The translations under genes were made by a program, and so were the position numbers. Under the pieces are notes generated by a model. That model ran no database searches and was not told where the DNA came from. It was given only the letters and a program-made list of their open reading frames with translations. This document shows, in pieces, positions 6,466 through 12,970 of a DNA stretch of 17,500 nucleotides (the stretch's first letter is position 1; the number at the start of each line of letters is the position of its first letter). Source of the stretch: Symbiodinium natans (lineage: Eukaryota > Sar > Dinophyceae > Suessiales > Symbiodiniaceae); NCBI GenBank assembly GCA_905221605.1, contig CAJNDS010000580.1, positions 233,664-251,163 of the forward strand, given 5' to 3'.

Positions 6466-6541
6466 CTACTTAGTATGTCCTCTAAACGCTATACAAATCC
6501 CGAAAACCCACCTTACTAATTAACTCTACATACTAAGTTGA
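6466..6541. mobile_element. Short foldback element inside a predicted intron
   Basis: ACTTAGTATGT at 6468-6478 is perfectly complemented by ACATACTAAGT at 6528-6538 with a 49-base spacer; flanking bases also partly pair. It begins two bases after the GTAAGT donor of the upstream exon, so the element makes up most of the proposed intron 6460-6572. Confidence 0.5.
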
Positions 6542-6572
6542 GGGGCTTCCAAGTTGGAGGTTTGGGGTTCAG

Positions 6573-6626
6573 GCTCCGCTCCGGTTTGCACCAACTGCCC
6601 CTCCGAACACGGCCACGCAAGCTTAA
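6573..6626 (+). CDS. Candidate terminal exon of the two-exon model
   Basis: Acceptor GGTTCAG at 6571-6572 (TTCAG here comes from a degenerate TTCAGG repeat unit). Seventeen codons in phase with the upstream exon encode APLRFAPTAPPNTATQA followed by TAA at 6624-6626. The minus strand is also open (LAWPCSEGQLVQTGAEP), so confidence is moderate. A Pro/Ala/Thr-rich tail would be unstructured. Confidence 0.33.
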   Translation, partial: APLRFAPTAPPNTATQA

Positions 6627-6635
6627 CTTAGGAGT

Positions 6636-6782
6636 GGGGTTTAGGGTTTAGGGCTTAGGGTTTAGGGTTTAGGGTTTAGGGTTTAGGGTTTAAGGTTTAG
6701 GGTTTAGGGTTTAGGGTTTAGGGTTTAGGGTTTAGGGTTTAGGGTTTAGGGTTTAGGGTTTAGGGTTTAGGGTTTAGGGTTT
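6636..6782 (+). repeat. Long near-perfect TTTAGGG array
   Basis: About 20 units with one GCTTAGG and one TTTAAGG change; about 15 are consecutive and perfect. It abuts the inverted duplication copy 2. Confidence 0.97.
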
Positions 6783-6930
6783 GGGAGGGGTGGATTCTCC
6801 ACATTTCAAGGATGTGATGAAGTTGCAGGATTCCCGGGGCTCCAAACCAAACCCCGAACCCTAAACCCCAAACCCGAAAGCCTCAAACCCTAAACCCTAA
6901 ACACCGTGGGTGAGAGGGTTTAGGGTTTAG
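6783..6930 (-). repeat. Inverted duplication, copy 2
   Basis: Reverse-complement copy of 2619-2769, about 96% identical by eye, with a 1-base deletion relative to copy 1 in the unique part. Both copies are bounded by telomere-like arrays in matching relative orientation, consistent with movement or exchange mediated by the arrays. Confidence 0.95.
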
Positions 6931-7144
6931 GGTATAAGGTTGCGGGTTTAGGGTTCAGGGTTCAGGGTTCAGGGTTTAGGGTTTAGGTTTTAGCGTTTAG
7001 GCTCAGGGGGGGGAGGGGGGGGGGATTTAACCCAAGATGCCCCAATACTCCCCGCCAAGGCTCCCTAAGGCTCCCTCAGCCCCCCCTAAGGTTCCCTAGG
7101 TACCTACCCCCCCCCCCCCCATGAACCCCCCTCCCTTAAGAACC
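6931..7144. other. TTCAGGG remnants, G-run and C-rich CTCCCTAAGG repeats
   Basis: TTCAGGG units (6951-6972), a G-rich stretch (7005-7024), then imperfect repeats of GGCTCCCTAA/GGTTCCCTAG and a C-run near 7107-7120. No gene supported. Confidence 0.55.
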
Positions 7145-7267
7145 ATATGAAGTAGGGTTTATATTTCTTGTATCCCCAAAAGGACACCCAATACATACAC
7201 TCACCAGTAATAACAAGGAACCTTATGTACACTCACCAATAACAGTAATAAAAACCCTGCTTCATAT
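7145..7267. mobile_element. Foldback element with internal direct repeat
   Basis: Terminal inverted repeats ATATGAAGTAGGGTTT (7145-7160) and AAACCCTGCTTCATAT (7252-7267) match at 15 of 16 positions. Inside, TACACTCACCA occurs twice (7196-7206 and 7228-7238), each followed by GTAATAA a few bases on. AT-rich, non-coding, 123 bp, consistent with a MITE. Confidence 0.65.
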
Positions 7268-7269
7268 AA

Positions 7270-7326
7270 ATGGGGGTCCGCGCCATGATGGGGCCGGTGC
7301 GTTCGCTGGCCTTCGCACGTATGAGG
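7270..7326. other. Exon-like island beside the foldback
   Basis: Plus strand: ATG at 7270 opens MGVRAMMGPVRSLAFARMR, an arginine-rich, acid-free start reminiscent of an organellar targeting peptide, with a repeat-borne donor AGG|GTTTGG. Minus strand: AG|GCC AGC... encodes ASERTGPIMARTPIYMKQ with 15 of 18 third positions G/C, ending at a GT inside the foldback end. The readings are mutually exclusive in function and I cannot choose. Confidence 0.3.
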
Positions 7327-7504
7327 GTTTGGGGTTTAGGGTTTAGAGTTTAGGGTTCGGGCTGAAGGTTTAGGGCTGAGGGGCGAAACCTTAAACCCTT
7401 GAACCCCCTAACCTTAGAAAATAACACGCAAGGCCCTTAGACGCCAAAAGCACAAAACGCCCAGAGCCTCTAAACCGAAAAGCCCTCTAAGACTTAAGTT
7501 GGGC
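7327..7504. other. Degenerate repeats and unique spacer
   Basis: A few TTTAGGG-like units to about 7380, then a CCTTAAACCC-like decayed complement and A-rich spacer. No open island with splice signals. Confidence 0.5.
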
Positions 7505-7800
7505 ATGGGTTTAGGGTTTAGGGTTTAGGGTTTAGGGTTTAGGGTTTAGGGTTTAGGGTTTAGGGTTTAGGGTTTAGGGTTTAGGGTTTAGGGTTTAGGG
7601 TTTAGGGTTTAGGGGTTTAGGGTTTAGGTTTAGTTTAGGTTTAGGGTTTAGGGTTTAGGGTTTAGGGTAGGGTCTAGGGTTTAGGGTTTAGGGTTTAGGG
7701 TTTAGGGTTTAGGGTTTAGGGTTTAATTAGGGTTTAGGGTTTGGGGTTTAGGGTTCAGGGTTAAGGGTTAAGGGTTTAGCGTTAAGGGTTTAGGGTTTAG
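7505..7800 (+). repeat. Longest TTTAGGG domain in the window
   Basis: About 16 perfect heptamers (7508-7613), a short scrambled zone (GGTTTAGTTTAGG), then further perfect units to about 7725 and degenerate units to 7800. Confidence 0.97.
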
Positions 7801-8107
7801 GGTATAGGGATGTTTCCCTTGTGTTGGCGTTGCTTGTACTATTTGGGATGCAGCGCTCGAAATTTTGACGGTGTTTAGGGCGCGGTGGGCTCGGCAGTTT
7901 CCGAGGTTGTGGAGATTTGGAGGTTTCTGGATTAGGGACTACAGGATTTATGGGGTTTCTTCGGTTTGCAGGGCTACTGAAATAGGCTTTGCAGGTGTTA
8001 TGGGCTTTATAGGGTCGACTATACTGAACTTGGAACTCCAGCACAAATTCTAATTTTGGCTGTTTCTCAGGAAGTAAAGTGCCCAAAAATACAAATTGTA
8101 CAAAAAC
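7801..8107. other. 300-base unique segment, no confident gene
   Basis: A non-repeat stretch with open frames on both strands: minus 7790-8086 (98 codons, ends inside the repeat array, poor codon bias) and plus 7865-8053 (62 codons, TAA). Neither shows third-position G/C bias or convincing splice sites. Left unassigned. Confidence 0.4.
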
Positions 8108-8148
8108 ATAATATTATATATATATGTATATATATATTATATATAATT
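8108..8148. repeat. (AT)n palindromic microsatellite
   Basis: Forty-one bases of alternating A and T with a single G, self-complementary and able to extrude as a cruciform. Confidence 0.92.
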
Positions 8149-8198
8149 GAAAACAGTATCCCTTAAGACTATAAGGTTTGTAGGCAGAAGCCCCCAGG

Positions 8199-8327
8199 CT
8201 TGCCAGTTCTTAGTCGGGAAGTAGGAATTAGGGCTAGGGGCCTTATCTCCCCTTTTAGGGTCCTGATCTCCCCCTCTGAGGAGTTATGATACCTAAGTCT
8301 CCTAACTCCCGACTAAAAACCGGTAAG
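8199..8327. mobile_element. Foldback (MITE-like) element
   Basis: Left end CTTGCCAGTTCTTAGTCGGG and the reverse complement of the right end, CTTACCGGTTTTTAGTCGGG, match at 17 of 20 positions, and pairing continues inward through GTAGGA and the GGAGATAA/TTATCTCC region. 129 bp, non-coding. The right end carries GGTAAG, a splice-donor-like string. Confidence 0.7.
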
Positions 8328-8456
8328 TCGCAACCGCGAGACACAAGCTCTCCTTCTCGGGTTGGGATCTTTGGGGGCTTAGGGTTGGGGGCTCAACAGG
8401 GAAATCCTCCTAACTCTAAGCCCTAAAACCCTGAACCATAGCTTAGCTATGGGAGA

Positions 8457-8490
8457 GAGGCAGGGAGGGCAGGGAGGGAGGGAGGGAGGC
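8457..8490 (+). repeat. GGGA purine microsatellite
   Basis: Irregular then regular GGGA tetramers. Homopurine tract able to form triplex or quadruplex structures. Confidence 0.85.
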
Positions 8491-8521
8491 CCTCTACATG
8501 TCAAACCCACCCTAGACACAG

Positions 8522-8562
8522 TGGCCTGTCCAGGGAAGATGGTGCAGCTTTCCTTAGCAAAG
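8522..8562 (+). CDS. Candidate 41-nt microexon with repeat-borne donor
   Basis: Acceptor AAACCCACCCTAGACACAG, two bases, 13 codons ACPGKMVQLSLAK, then donor AAAG|GTTTAGGG, the GT being in the first TTTAGGG unit of the next array. Both sites match consensus. Short, so the coding claim rests mostly on splice context. Product unknown. Confidence 0.38.
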
Positions 8563-8640
8563 GTTTAGGGTTTAGGATTTAGGGTTTAGTGTTTAGGGTT
8601 CAGGGTTTAGGGTTTAGGGTTCAGGGTTCAGGGTTCAGGG
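8563..8640 (+). repeat. TTTAGGG/TTCAGGG array
   Basis: TTTAGGG units shifting to three TTCAGGG units at the right edge. The last TTCAG would act as acceptor for an open segment (VIAFFAMVLGVPPAIANWE) at about 8641-8701. Confidence 0.88.
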
Positions 8641-9221
8641 TAATCGCCTTCTTCGCAATGGTTCTCGGAGTCCCTCCTGCAATTGCGAATTGGGAGCTTA
8701 GGTTTCAGGTTCAGGGCTCAGGGCTTTGGGCTTTAGGCTTTCGGCGTTAGGGTTCAGGGTTCAGGGTTTAGGGTTTAACGAGCTTAGATTTTCTAGACCC
8801 AAGAGCAACCTAGGAACAAAAAGGGTGCCCGTTTTTGGTGTAGAGGGGCTTATAAGGGAACCGAAACTCCCCAAGAAAGGGAATAAGGGCCTGCTCTGGG
8901 TCCTGGGTTTCGGGTTCAGGGTTCAGGGCTTCGGGCTCAGCTATTCCGCTAGGATGGCCCAACCCTCACAAAAGCCCCAAAAGCGAACACGTAAAAAGTC
9001 GCAGGGGCCGACCTAGCAATTGCTTTAAAAACCCCAAAAAGTAAAGACGATCATCCAGAGAGTTACTCTTGCAAGGAAGCGTTCGGAAGAACACTTAATT
9101 TGTATTTGGGGGGGAGGGGGGTGGGGGGGGCCGGGGGCGTTCTTAAGCAAATTAGCGAGTAGAGGGTTTAGGGCTTAGGATGAGGAAGCCTTGATCATAA
9201 GGTTTCGGGGTCTCGGATCAG
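8641..9221. other. Mixed unique and degenerate repeat sequence
   Basis: Contains the hydrophobic open segment near 8641-8701, then TTCAGGG remnants, and a 96-codon frame (8726-9016) that runs through repeat remnants and ends in a basic tail (SQKPQKRTRKKSQGPT) and TAG. Codon bias is absent, so it is not called. G-run near 9108-9136. Confidence 0.35.
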
Positions 9222-9292
9222 CCCAAGGCGCCAAGTTCGGAAGGCTATGCTCGACCAGGAAACACTCGCTGTTACTGCCTCGCCCGGGCAAG
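9222..9292 (+). CDS. Candidate 71-nt exon
   Basis: Acceptor CTCGGATCAG and consensus donor AAG|GTAACA bound 71 bases. One frame reads AQGAKFGRLCSTRKHSLLLP then RPGK with about 70% G/C third positions; another reads PKAPSSEGYARPGNTRCYCL. The minus strand is also open but lacks a donor. Basic, unrecognised product. The frame stays open downstream to 9413. Confidence 0.38.
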
Positions 9293-9438
9293 GTAACATA
9301 CACCGGGCTACTTGCTACCCGTATGCCTGCAAGCCTCCTGTGCTATCCACCCCTAACTAAGAAGGCCCAAACGAAGGGGTGTAGGGTTGAGGGTCTCACC
9401 GCGTTTTGGGTCTGATTTCGAAACCTCACAAGAGCCCT

Positions 9439-9455
9439 GAGCCTGTTACAGGCTC
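9439..9455. other. Perfect hairpin GAGCCTG-TTA-CAGGCTC
   Basis: Seven-base perfect stem with a three-base loop. No U-tract follows, and terminators of this bacterial type do not apply in a eukaryote. May be incidental. Confidence 0.55.
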
Positions 9456-9459
9456 TAAA

Positions 9460-9685
9460 CCCAAAACCCCGAAACTCGAAGTCCTAGACCCCGAAACCCG
9501 AACCTTGAACGGAAAGCCCTGAGCCACAGGGTTGAGGGTTGACCTCAAGCCGTACTCTCTTTTGGCCGTTTTAGGAAAGTTACCCCCTTGGTAGCCCAGG
9601 AACCATAGTGTAATAAGGGCACCCTTTTTGGGGGGGCCGGCTCCTCTTTTAGGGAACCTTGAACCCCAAGAAGCTTAGGGTGTGA
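9460..9685. other. Degenerate repeats and unique spacer
   Basis: Decayed CCCTAAA/CCCGAAA units to about 9530, then unique sequence with a G-run near 9630-9637. No supported gene. Confidence 0.45.
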
Positions 9686-9739
9686 CCGGAGCGTGGTGAG
9701 CCGCCTCCTTCTAAGAACCAGGTGGGCTGTCCCTCACAG

Positions 9740-9805
9740 CGGAGCGTAGGACTTAGGAGGGTGGCGGCCATGCACGCAGCTCCGGGCTCCAAGAGGAAGA
9801 GCTAG
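9740..9805 (+). CDS. Candidate terminal exon
   Basis: Acceptor GTCCCTCACAG, then 21 codons RSVGLRRVAAMHAAPGSKRK and S, and TAG at 9803-9805. The frame is open upstream to 9686, so an earlier acceptor is possible. The basic SKRKS tail is plausible for a protein C-terminus. The minus strand also has an open leucine-rich reading, so strand is not certain. Confidence 0.35.
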   Translation, partial: RSVGLRRVAAMHAAPGSKRKS

Positions 9806-9833
9806 GCACAGAAGCAGCAGCCTTTTTGCCCCT

Positions 9834-9896
9834 AAACCCTAAACCCTAAACCCTAAACCCTAAACCCTAAACCCTAAACCCTAAACCCTAAACCCT
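9834..9896 (-). repeat. Perfect CCCTAAA array
   Basis: Nine consecutive, essentially perfect units. Confidence 0.97.
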
Positions 9897-10007
9897 GCTG
9901 GAGGGGGAGCCGCCTTCTCCCTGGGGAGGGGTGCATTCTGCGCCTCCCTCAGTTGCCTCCGGATGTGGGGGGGAAGGCCATTTTTCTTGCTGTGTTCCAA
10001 TGTGGAG
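9894..10007 (-). CDS. Candidate 114-nt exon, minus strand
   Basis: Acceptor GATCCTAG, one base, 37 open codons (STLEHSKKNGLPPHIRRQLR, then EAQNAPLPREKAAPPPA), two bases, and donor GG|GTTTAGGG at the perfect array. 25 of 37 third positions are G/C. A competing plus-strand exon 9953-10033 (LPPDVGGKAIFLAVFQCGAR, then IFHPCTQ) has a good acceptor (CCTCCCTCAG) and donor (CAG|GTAGTA) in phase 0-0. Only one can be real unless genes overlap. The minus reading is favoured by length and bias. Product unknown. Confidence 0.38.
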
Positions 10008-10124
10008 CTAGGATCTTCCACCCATGTACCCAGGTAGTATATTGTTGGGCCTTAAAGGGGTTCCCATATAGTAGCTTTAGGGCCCAAGTATATACCATGC
10101 GGGTACGTGGACCCTTCGGGCTAG
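10008..10124. mobile_element. Foldback (MITE-like) element, near-complete palindrome
   Basis: CTAG ends, then CCATGTACCC...GGTAGTATATT..TTGGGCC on the left pairs with GGGCCCAAGTATATACC..GGGTACGTGG on the right; the pairing continues inward through GGCCTTAAAG/CTTTAGGGCC. 117 bp with only a small unpaired centre. Non-coding. Confidence 0.68.
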
Positions 10125-10213
10125 GAGTAAAGGGTACACGGTGTTTTGATTAGGAGGGAAATGATGAGGGAAGTTTGCCCAGGGAAAAAGGGAAGAAGGG
10201 CACCAGAGTGCGG
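10125..10213. other. Unique purine-rich spacer
   Basis: Purine-rich plus strand; one frame is open (NDEGSLPREKGKKGTRVR) up to a repeat-borne GTTTAG. Composition makes the open frame uninformative. Confidence 0.3.
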
Positions 10214-10301
10214 GGTTTAGGGTTTAGGGTTTAGGGTTTAGGGTTGAGGGCTTAGGGTTTAGGGGTTAGGGTTTAGGGTTTAGGGTTTAGGCTTTAGGTT
10301 T
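10214..10301 (+). repeat. TTTAGGG array
   Basis: About eleven units with a few substitutions. Confidence 0.94.
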
Positions 10302-10650
10302 TGGGGTCAGCGTCTGGGATGCTCGTGCCCTAACGTTCGAGCGGGTTCGGGGGTCCAGGGGTTTTAGTTTTTAGGGTTTTGAACTTTAAGCCCCAAACCG
10401 CATCCCCGCCCACCCTGGCAAAAATAGCAAACAACTCAACCCCAAAGCCCAACACCTCAGAGAACCCAACACTTCCCTGAGACAAGCCCCAGAAGAAACA
10501 ACAACCATTTGGTGGCCCCCGACACCTCCGAACCAGTTGCACCCCATAAGCGCCCCTTGTAATCTTTGCTGGCTTCAGGCGTAGGATTGATGGGAGTGAT
10601 GGCGGTGTTGGCCCCCTCCCTCCACAATCATTCAATGTGGAGGAGGGGCG
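10302..10650. other. Unique segment with a 101-codon minus frame, not confidently coding
   Basis: The minus strand is open from 10635 to 10330 with a non-ATG start (TTG). It contains GAYGVQLVRRCRGPPNGCC and a Gly/Phe-rich remainder. Third-position bias is weak and no splice sites stand out. It may include an exon near 10500-10560. Confidence 0.3.
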
Positions 10651-10716
10651 GGGTTGGGGTTTAGGGTTGAGGATGTAGGGTGCAGGGTGTAGGGTTTAGG
10701 GTGCAAGGTGTAGGGT

Positions 10717-10865
10717 TTAGGGTTTAGGGTTCTGGGTGCTGGGTGTAGGGTGCTTGTCGAGGTTGCCTGTGGCAGCCAGGAGGAAGTCGGGCGGAGCGCG
10801 GAAAGTGAATGACTCCGACAGCTCCTGAGCAGCGAGGGTATTGGGGGTGTTGGGGCCAGGGTGAT
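10717..10865 (-). CDS. Candidate terminal exon of a minus-strand pair
   Basis: After acceptor GGCAG (10867-10866), two bases complete a codon from the upstream exon, then 49 codons follow: HPGPNTPNTLAAQELSESFT, then FRAPPDFLLAATGNLDKHP, then TPSTQNPKP and TAA. The stop falls inside a CCCTAAACCC repeat unit. About 72% of codons before the repeat-derived tail end in G/C, and the frame is open further upstream to 10887. Phase fits the exon at 10937-11000. Two hydrophobic/aromatic patches; no family recognised. One of the better coding calls here. Confidence 0.5.
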
Positions 10866-10936
10866 CTGCCCCCCCAAGCAGGCTTCCCTAAACCCTAAAC
10901 CCTAAACCCCAAACCCCAAACCCCCAAACCCTAAAC
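10866..10936 (-). other. Proposed 71-nt intron built of telomere-like repeat
   Basis: On the minus strand it starts GTTTAGGGTTTGGGG and ends GGGGGGCAG. Roughly the first 50 bases are TTTAGGG/TTTGGGG units and the remainder is a short unique tail. GT-AG ends and compatible exon phases (1 nt + 2 nt) support it. An alternative acceptor is the repeat's own TTTAG at 10889-10888. Confidence 0.42.
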
Positions 10937-11000
10937 TTCCGAACAAACCCATGCACGCCTCGACGACGAAGCTCACGTCGACCATGAACCACTTCCCCAC
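10937..11000 (-). CDS. Candidate 64-nt exon, hydrophobic protein segment
   Basis: Minus strand: pyrimidine-rich tract (CCACCGCTATCTTAAAGCC) and acceptor CCCAAAAG precede 21 codons VGKWFMVDVSFVVEACMGLF and G plus one base; the donor is GAA|GTTTAGGG. About 19 of 21 codons end in G/C. The aromatic/hydrophobic pattern with W-F-x-V-D recalls the S2-S3 region of voltage-gated cation channels, but this is a weak resemblance in a short segment. The frame is open upstream to about 11056 (VLEVISTAILKPSQK). Confidence 0.5.
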
Positions 11001-11160
11001 CTTTTGGGAAGGCTTTAAGATAGCGGTGGAAATGACTTCCAAAACAAAATTCCCTTATGGTCCCTACATAATTGTACTACGATATCCCCCAAAACCCTAT
11101 TCTAACTTTCAAGGCCCCTGTATTAGGGTTTTTGGGGTTGTGAAGTATGAGGGCTAGGGT

Positions 11161-11444
11161 TAGGTACCTGTGCCCAAGGGTTCTGGGTGTAAGGTTTTAG
11201 GGTTTTGGGTTCTATTGGGCAGTTCCCTAAATTAGGGGCCCATTATCTTGGGATCCCTTCTTTAAAGGGTCCCGCCTGAGAATGGGTATTTAAAGGGGCC
11301 CTAATTTTTGCTTTAGGGTTAAACGCGTTCAGGTGCTTAATGGTTTGGGGGTTTGGGGTGTTACTGGTATCATATAGGGTGTAGAGGGTCTGCAGGGGGT
11401 ACTAGGGGTGTGTAGAGCTCAGGGTTTACAGCGTGCTTTTCCCA
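11161..11444. other. Unique and degenerate repeat sequence surrounding a foldback
   Basis: Apart from the foldback at 11229-11307, this holds GGGTGTAGGG-type decayed repeat and unique sequence. The plus frame 10951-11157 upstream is an antisense shadow of the minus exon. No further gene supported. Confidence 0.4.
11229..11307. mobile_element. Short foldback element with nested hairpin
   Basis: AAATTAGGGGCC at 11229-11240 pairs with GGGGCCCTAATTT at the right end. Nested inside, GGGATCCCTT...AAAGGGTCCC (11250-11273) forms a second stem. 79 bp, non-coding; may be a MITE remnant or structured RNA. Confidence 0.5.
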
Positions 11445-11497
11445 CCCTAACCCCTAAACCCTAAACCCTAAACCCTAAACCCTAAACCCTAAACCCT
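11445..11497 (-). repeat. CCCTAAA array
   Basis: Six to seven clean units. Confidence 0.95.
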
Positions 11498-11577
11498 CCA
11501 TGGGGTCCAAGGTGTAGGCTGCGTTCGATGCCTCCACCAAAGCTGCGTTTACCCTGCGGGGCTTTTTCCCTCCAGTG
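11495..11577. other. Exon-like island open on both strands
   Basis: Minus, 11542-11495: acceptor AAACGCAG, LVEASNAAYTLDPME with 13 of 15 third positions G/C, donor GG|GTTTAGGG. Plus, 11518-11577: AG|, AAFDASTKAAFTLRGFFPPV in phase 0, donor GTG|GTTTAGGG. The island lies between a CCCTAAA array on the left and TTTAGGG on the right, so both readings end on a repeat-borne donor. Codon bias favours minus. Confidence 0.35.
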
Positions 11578-11599
11578 GTTTAGGGTTTAGTGTTTACAG

Positions 11600-11930
11600 T
11601 AGGGTTTAGGGTGGGTTGGTGCTTCTGTTCGGAACTAGAATAACTAGAATAGCATCAATGCTGTGCAATTGTGGAGCACGCTTTTCTGGCGCAAAACCCT
11701 CAACGATAAACAGCTGGCATTTGCGTTTATGCGGTTTATGGGATTTAGAGGGAAGTATTGTAAGAGAGAGCTTGAAACGAATTCGCAAACAGAACCAACA
11801 GTATTGCTCTTTTACATTCTCAATATATGAATATCATCAGTATTAATATTCAAGCCATTTCATTGATCAATACCAACATCAGTCTGAAAACATTCCAATA
11901 CTTCTCAAAACCTATTTCATTAGGGTCTGT
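11600..11930. other. AT-rich unique segment, possible intergenic region
   Basis: About 330 bases without telomere-like arrays, becoming AT-rich after 11760 (ATATATGAATATC, TATTAATATTC). A tandem ACTAGAATA pair lies near 11634-11652. It separates minus-strand exon candidates to the left from the plus-strand model to the right, so it could be a divergent promoter region. No defined promoter motif is seen, and short open frames lack bias. Confidence 0.35.
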
Positions 11931-12230
11931 CTAGGGCTTTAAGGCTAAAGGGTCTAGGGGTTGGGGTGCATGGTCAATAGGGCTTAGGCTTTGTACGGCT
12001 TAGAGGGCTTGCAGGGCAATCTATAAACCCCAACCCCTCAACCTCTAAACTGCAAGCCCGAAACCCTAAGCAATTAAAACCCCTAAACCCCAAAACCCCT
12101 AAACCCTAAAACCCCCACACCCTAAACTAAACCCGAAATAACTTAAACGCCGGCCAGGCCGCCCCACCCCAACAAAACTTAAGGGTTTAGGGTTAAGGAT
12201 TTAGAGTTTAGGGTTAGGGCGCGTAATTGT
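11931..12230. other. Degenerate repeats in both orientations
   Basis: GGGTCTAGGGG/GGGCTTAGG remnants to about 12020, decayed CCCTAAA units including CCCTAAAA to about 12130, then a short TTTAGGG patch (12181-12215). No gene supported. Confidence 0.55.
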
Positions 12231-12231
12231 T

Positions 12232-12363
12232 TAAGACTGTGGTTCAAGGAGGGCGGGTATTGTGGGTCAGGATTCGGGGTTCTGGGTGCGTGTAGTTGCA
12301 GTTGTGCGAATAAGGTTTGAGGGCGGTGCAAAGGCCATTCCGGCTATCCTGATGAAGCCATAA
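12232..12363 (+). other. Small open frame ending in TAA, possible terminal exon
   Basis: Open for 42 codons on plus, ending VVAVVRIRFEGGAKAIPAIL then MKP and TAA at about 12361-12363. The 5' half overlaps G/T-rich repeat remnants. The last part after GTTGCAG (VRIRFEGGAKAIPAILMKP) is the most exon-like. Third-position bias is weak. Confidence 0.25.
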
Positions 12364-12442
12364 CCCCAAAACCCCTACGCCCAAAACCCTAAAGCCCACA
12401 AACCCTAAGCCCGAAAGCTCCAAAATCCTAGAAGCCCTAACT

Positions 12443-12487
12443 GCCCTAAAGGCCCTAGAGGCCCTAAACGCCCTAAAGGCCCTAACA
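12443..12487 (-). repeat. Nine-base GCCCTAAAG tandem repeat
   Basis: Five consecutive 9-base units: GCCCTAAAG, GCCCTAGAG, GCCCTAAAC, GCCCTAAAG, GCCCTAACA. This is a lengthened derivative of the CCCTAAA heptamer. Confidence 0.88.
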
Positions 12488-12600
12488 GCCTAAAACCCTA
12501 AGCCCTAAATCCCTAAAACCCTAAAAACCTAAAACCCTAAAACCCTAAAAGACCCTAAAACCTAAAATCCCTAAAACCCTAAAACCCTAAAGCCTAGAAA
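12488..12600 (-). repeat. Octamer CCCTAAAA array
   Basis: Units of CCCTAAAA with occasional extra or missing bases. Note the extra base is an A here, whereas the octamer at 1310-1580 gained a G, so 8-base units arose at least twice. Confidence 0.88.
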
Positions 12601-12643
12601 CCTCAAGTCTGAAACTCAGAGCTTTAGGGCTTAAGGCTCGGAG

Positions 12644-12732
12644 CCCGACGACGGGATACTGCCACCCGTTCGCCGGCTGAAGCATCAGCGGGGTGCAAGG
12701 GAACCTCGGATGCCAGACGGGTGGAACACAGG
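12644..12732 (+). CDS. Exon A of a three-exon plus-strand gene model
   Basis: Acceptor GCTCGGAG, then 29 codons (PDDGILPPVRRLKHQRGARE, then PRMPDGWNT) and two bases GG, then donor GTTAGT. The two-base overhang joins G at 13265 to make glycine, keeping frame into exon B. 19 of 29 third positions are G/C. A minus-strand frame across the same island is also long and open (FPCTPLMLQPANGWQYPVVG), which limits certainty. Proline/arginine-rich; product unknown. Confidence 0.38.
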
Positions 12733-12739
12733 GTTAGTA

Positions 12740-12815
12740 GGGTTTAGGATTTAGGGTTTGGGGTTTAGGGTTTAGGGTTTAGGGTTTAGGGTTCAGGGTT
12801 TAAGGTTTAGGGGGT
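12740..12815 (+). repeat. TTTAGGG array
   Basis: About ten units, some altered, inside the proposed intron 12733-13264. Confidence 0.92.
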
Positions 12816-12817
12816 AT

Positions 12818-12943
12818 AAGCCTAGAAGGGACCCTTAATTTTATTCCCCTATATAACCCTCACATATACTTTCCATAGTCCCTATGTAGCTAAGTAGCCC
12901 CTAAATAAGCCCCAAAGAACCCCTAAGGTCCCTTATAAAGGTC
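12818..12943. mobile_element. Probable foldback element
   Basis: ATAAGCCTAGAAGGGACCCTTA on the left is matched imperfectly by the complement of TAAGGTCCCTTATAAAGGTCTC on the right (AAGGGACC core). AT-rich compared with its surroundings and adjacent to another foldback element. Weaker pairing than the other elements. Confidence 0.42.
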
Positions 12944-12970
12944 TCTCTGTTAGTCCCTTGAAAGAATGAT

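Noticed and set aside
7790-8086. 98-codon minus frame
   Set aside because: Ends inside a degenerate array, has low third-position G/C and asparagine/proline-rich content typical of noncoding AT-leaning sequence.
8726-9016. 96-codon plus frame ending in a lysine/arginine-rich tail
   Set aside because: Its first 16 codons are repeat remnants (GFRVQG-type), codon use is unbiased, and no acceptor or donor organises it. Noted only in the regional entry.
9439-9455. Intrinsic terminator
   Set aside because: The hairpin is good but has no following T-run, and bacterial-type termination does not fit this eukaryotic DNA.
10937-11000. Naming the minus exon as a cation channel
   Set aside because: The W-F-x-V-D pattern is suggestive, but 21 residues without a pore or S4 segment cannot support a family name.
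10951-11157. 68-codon plus frame beginning MHASTTKLTSTMNHF
   Set aside because: It overlaps the minus-strand exon 10937-11000 in antisense; that exon has far stronger codon bias and splice context, so this frame is judged a shadow.
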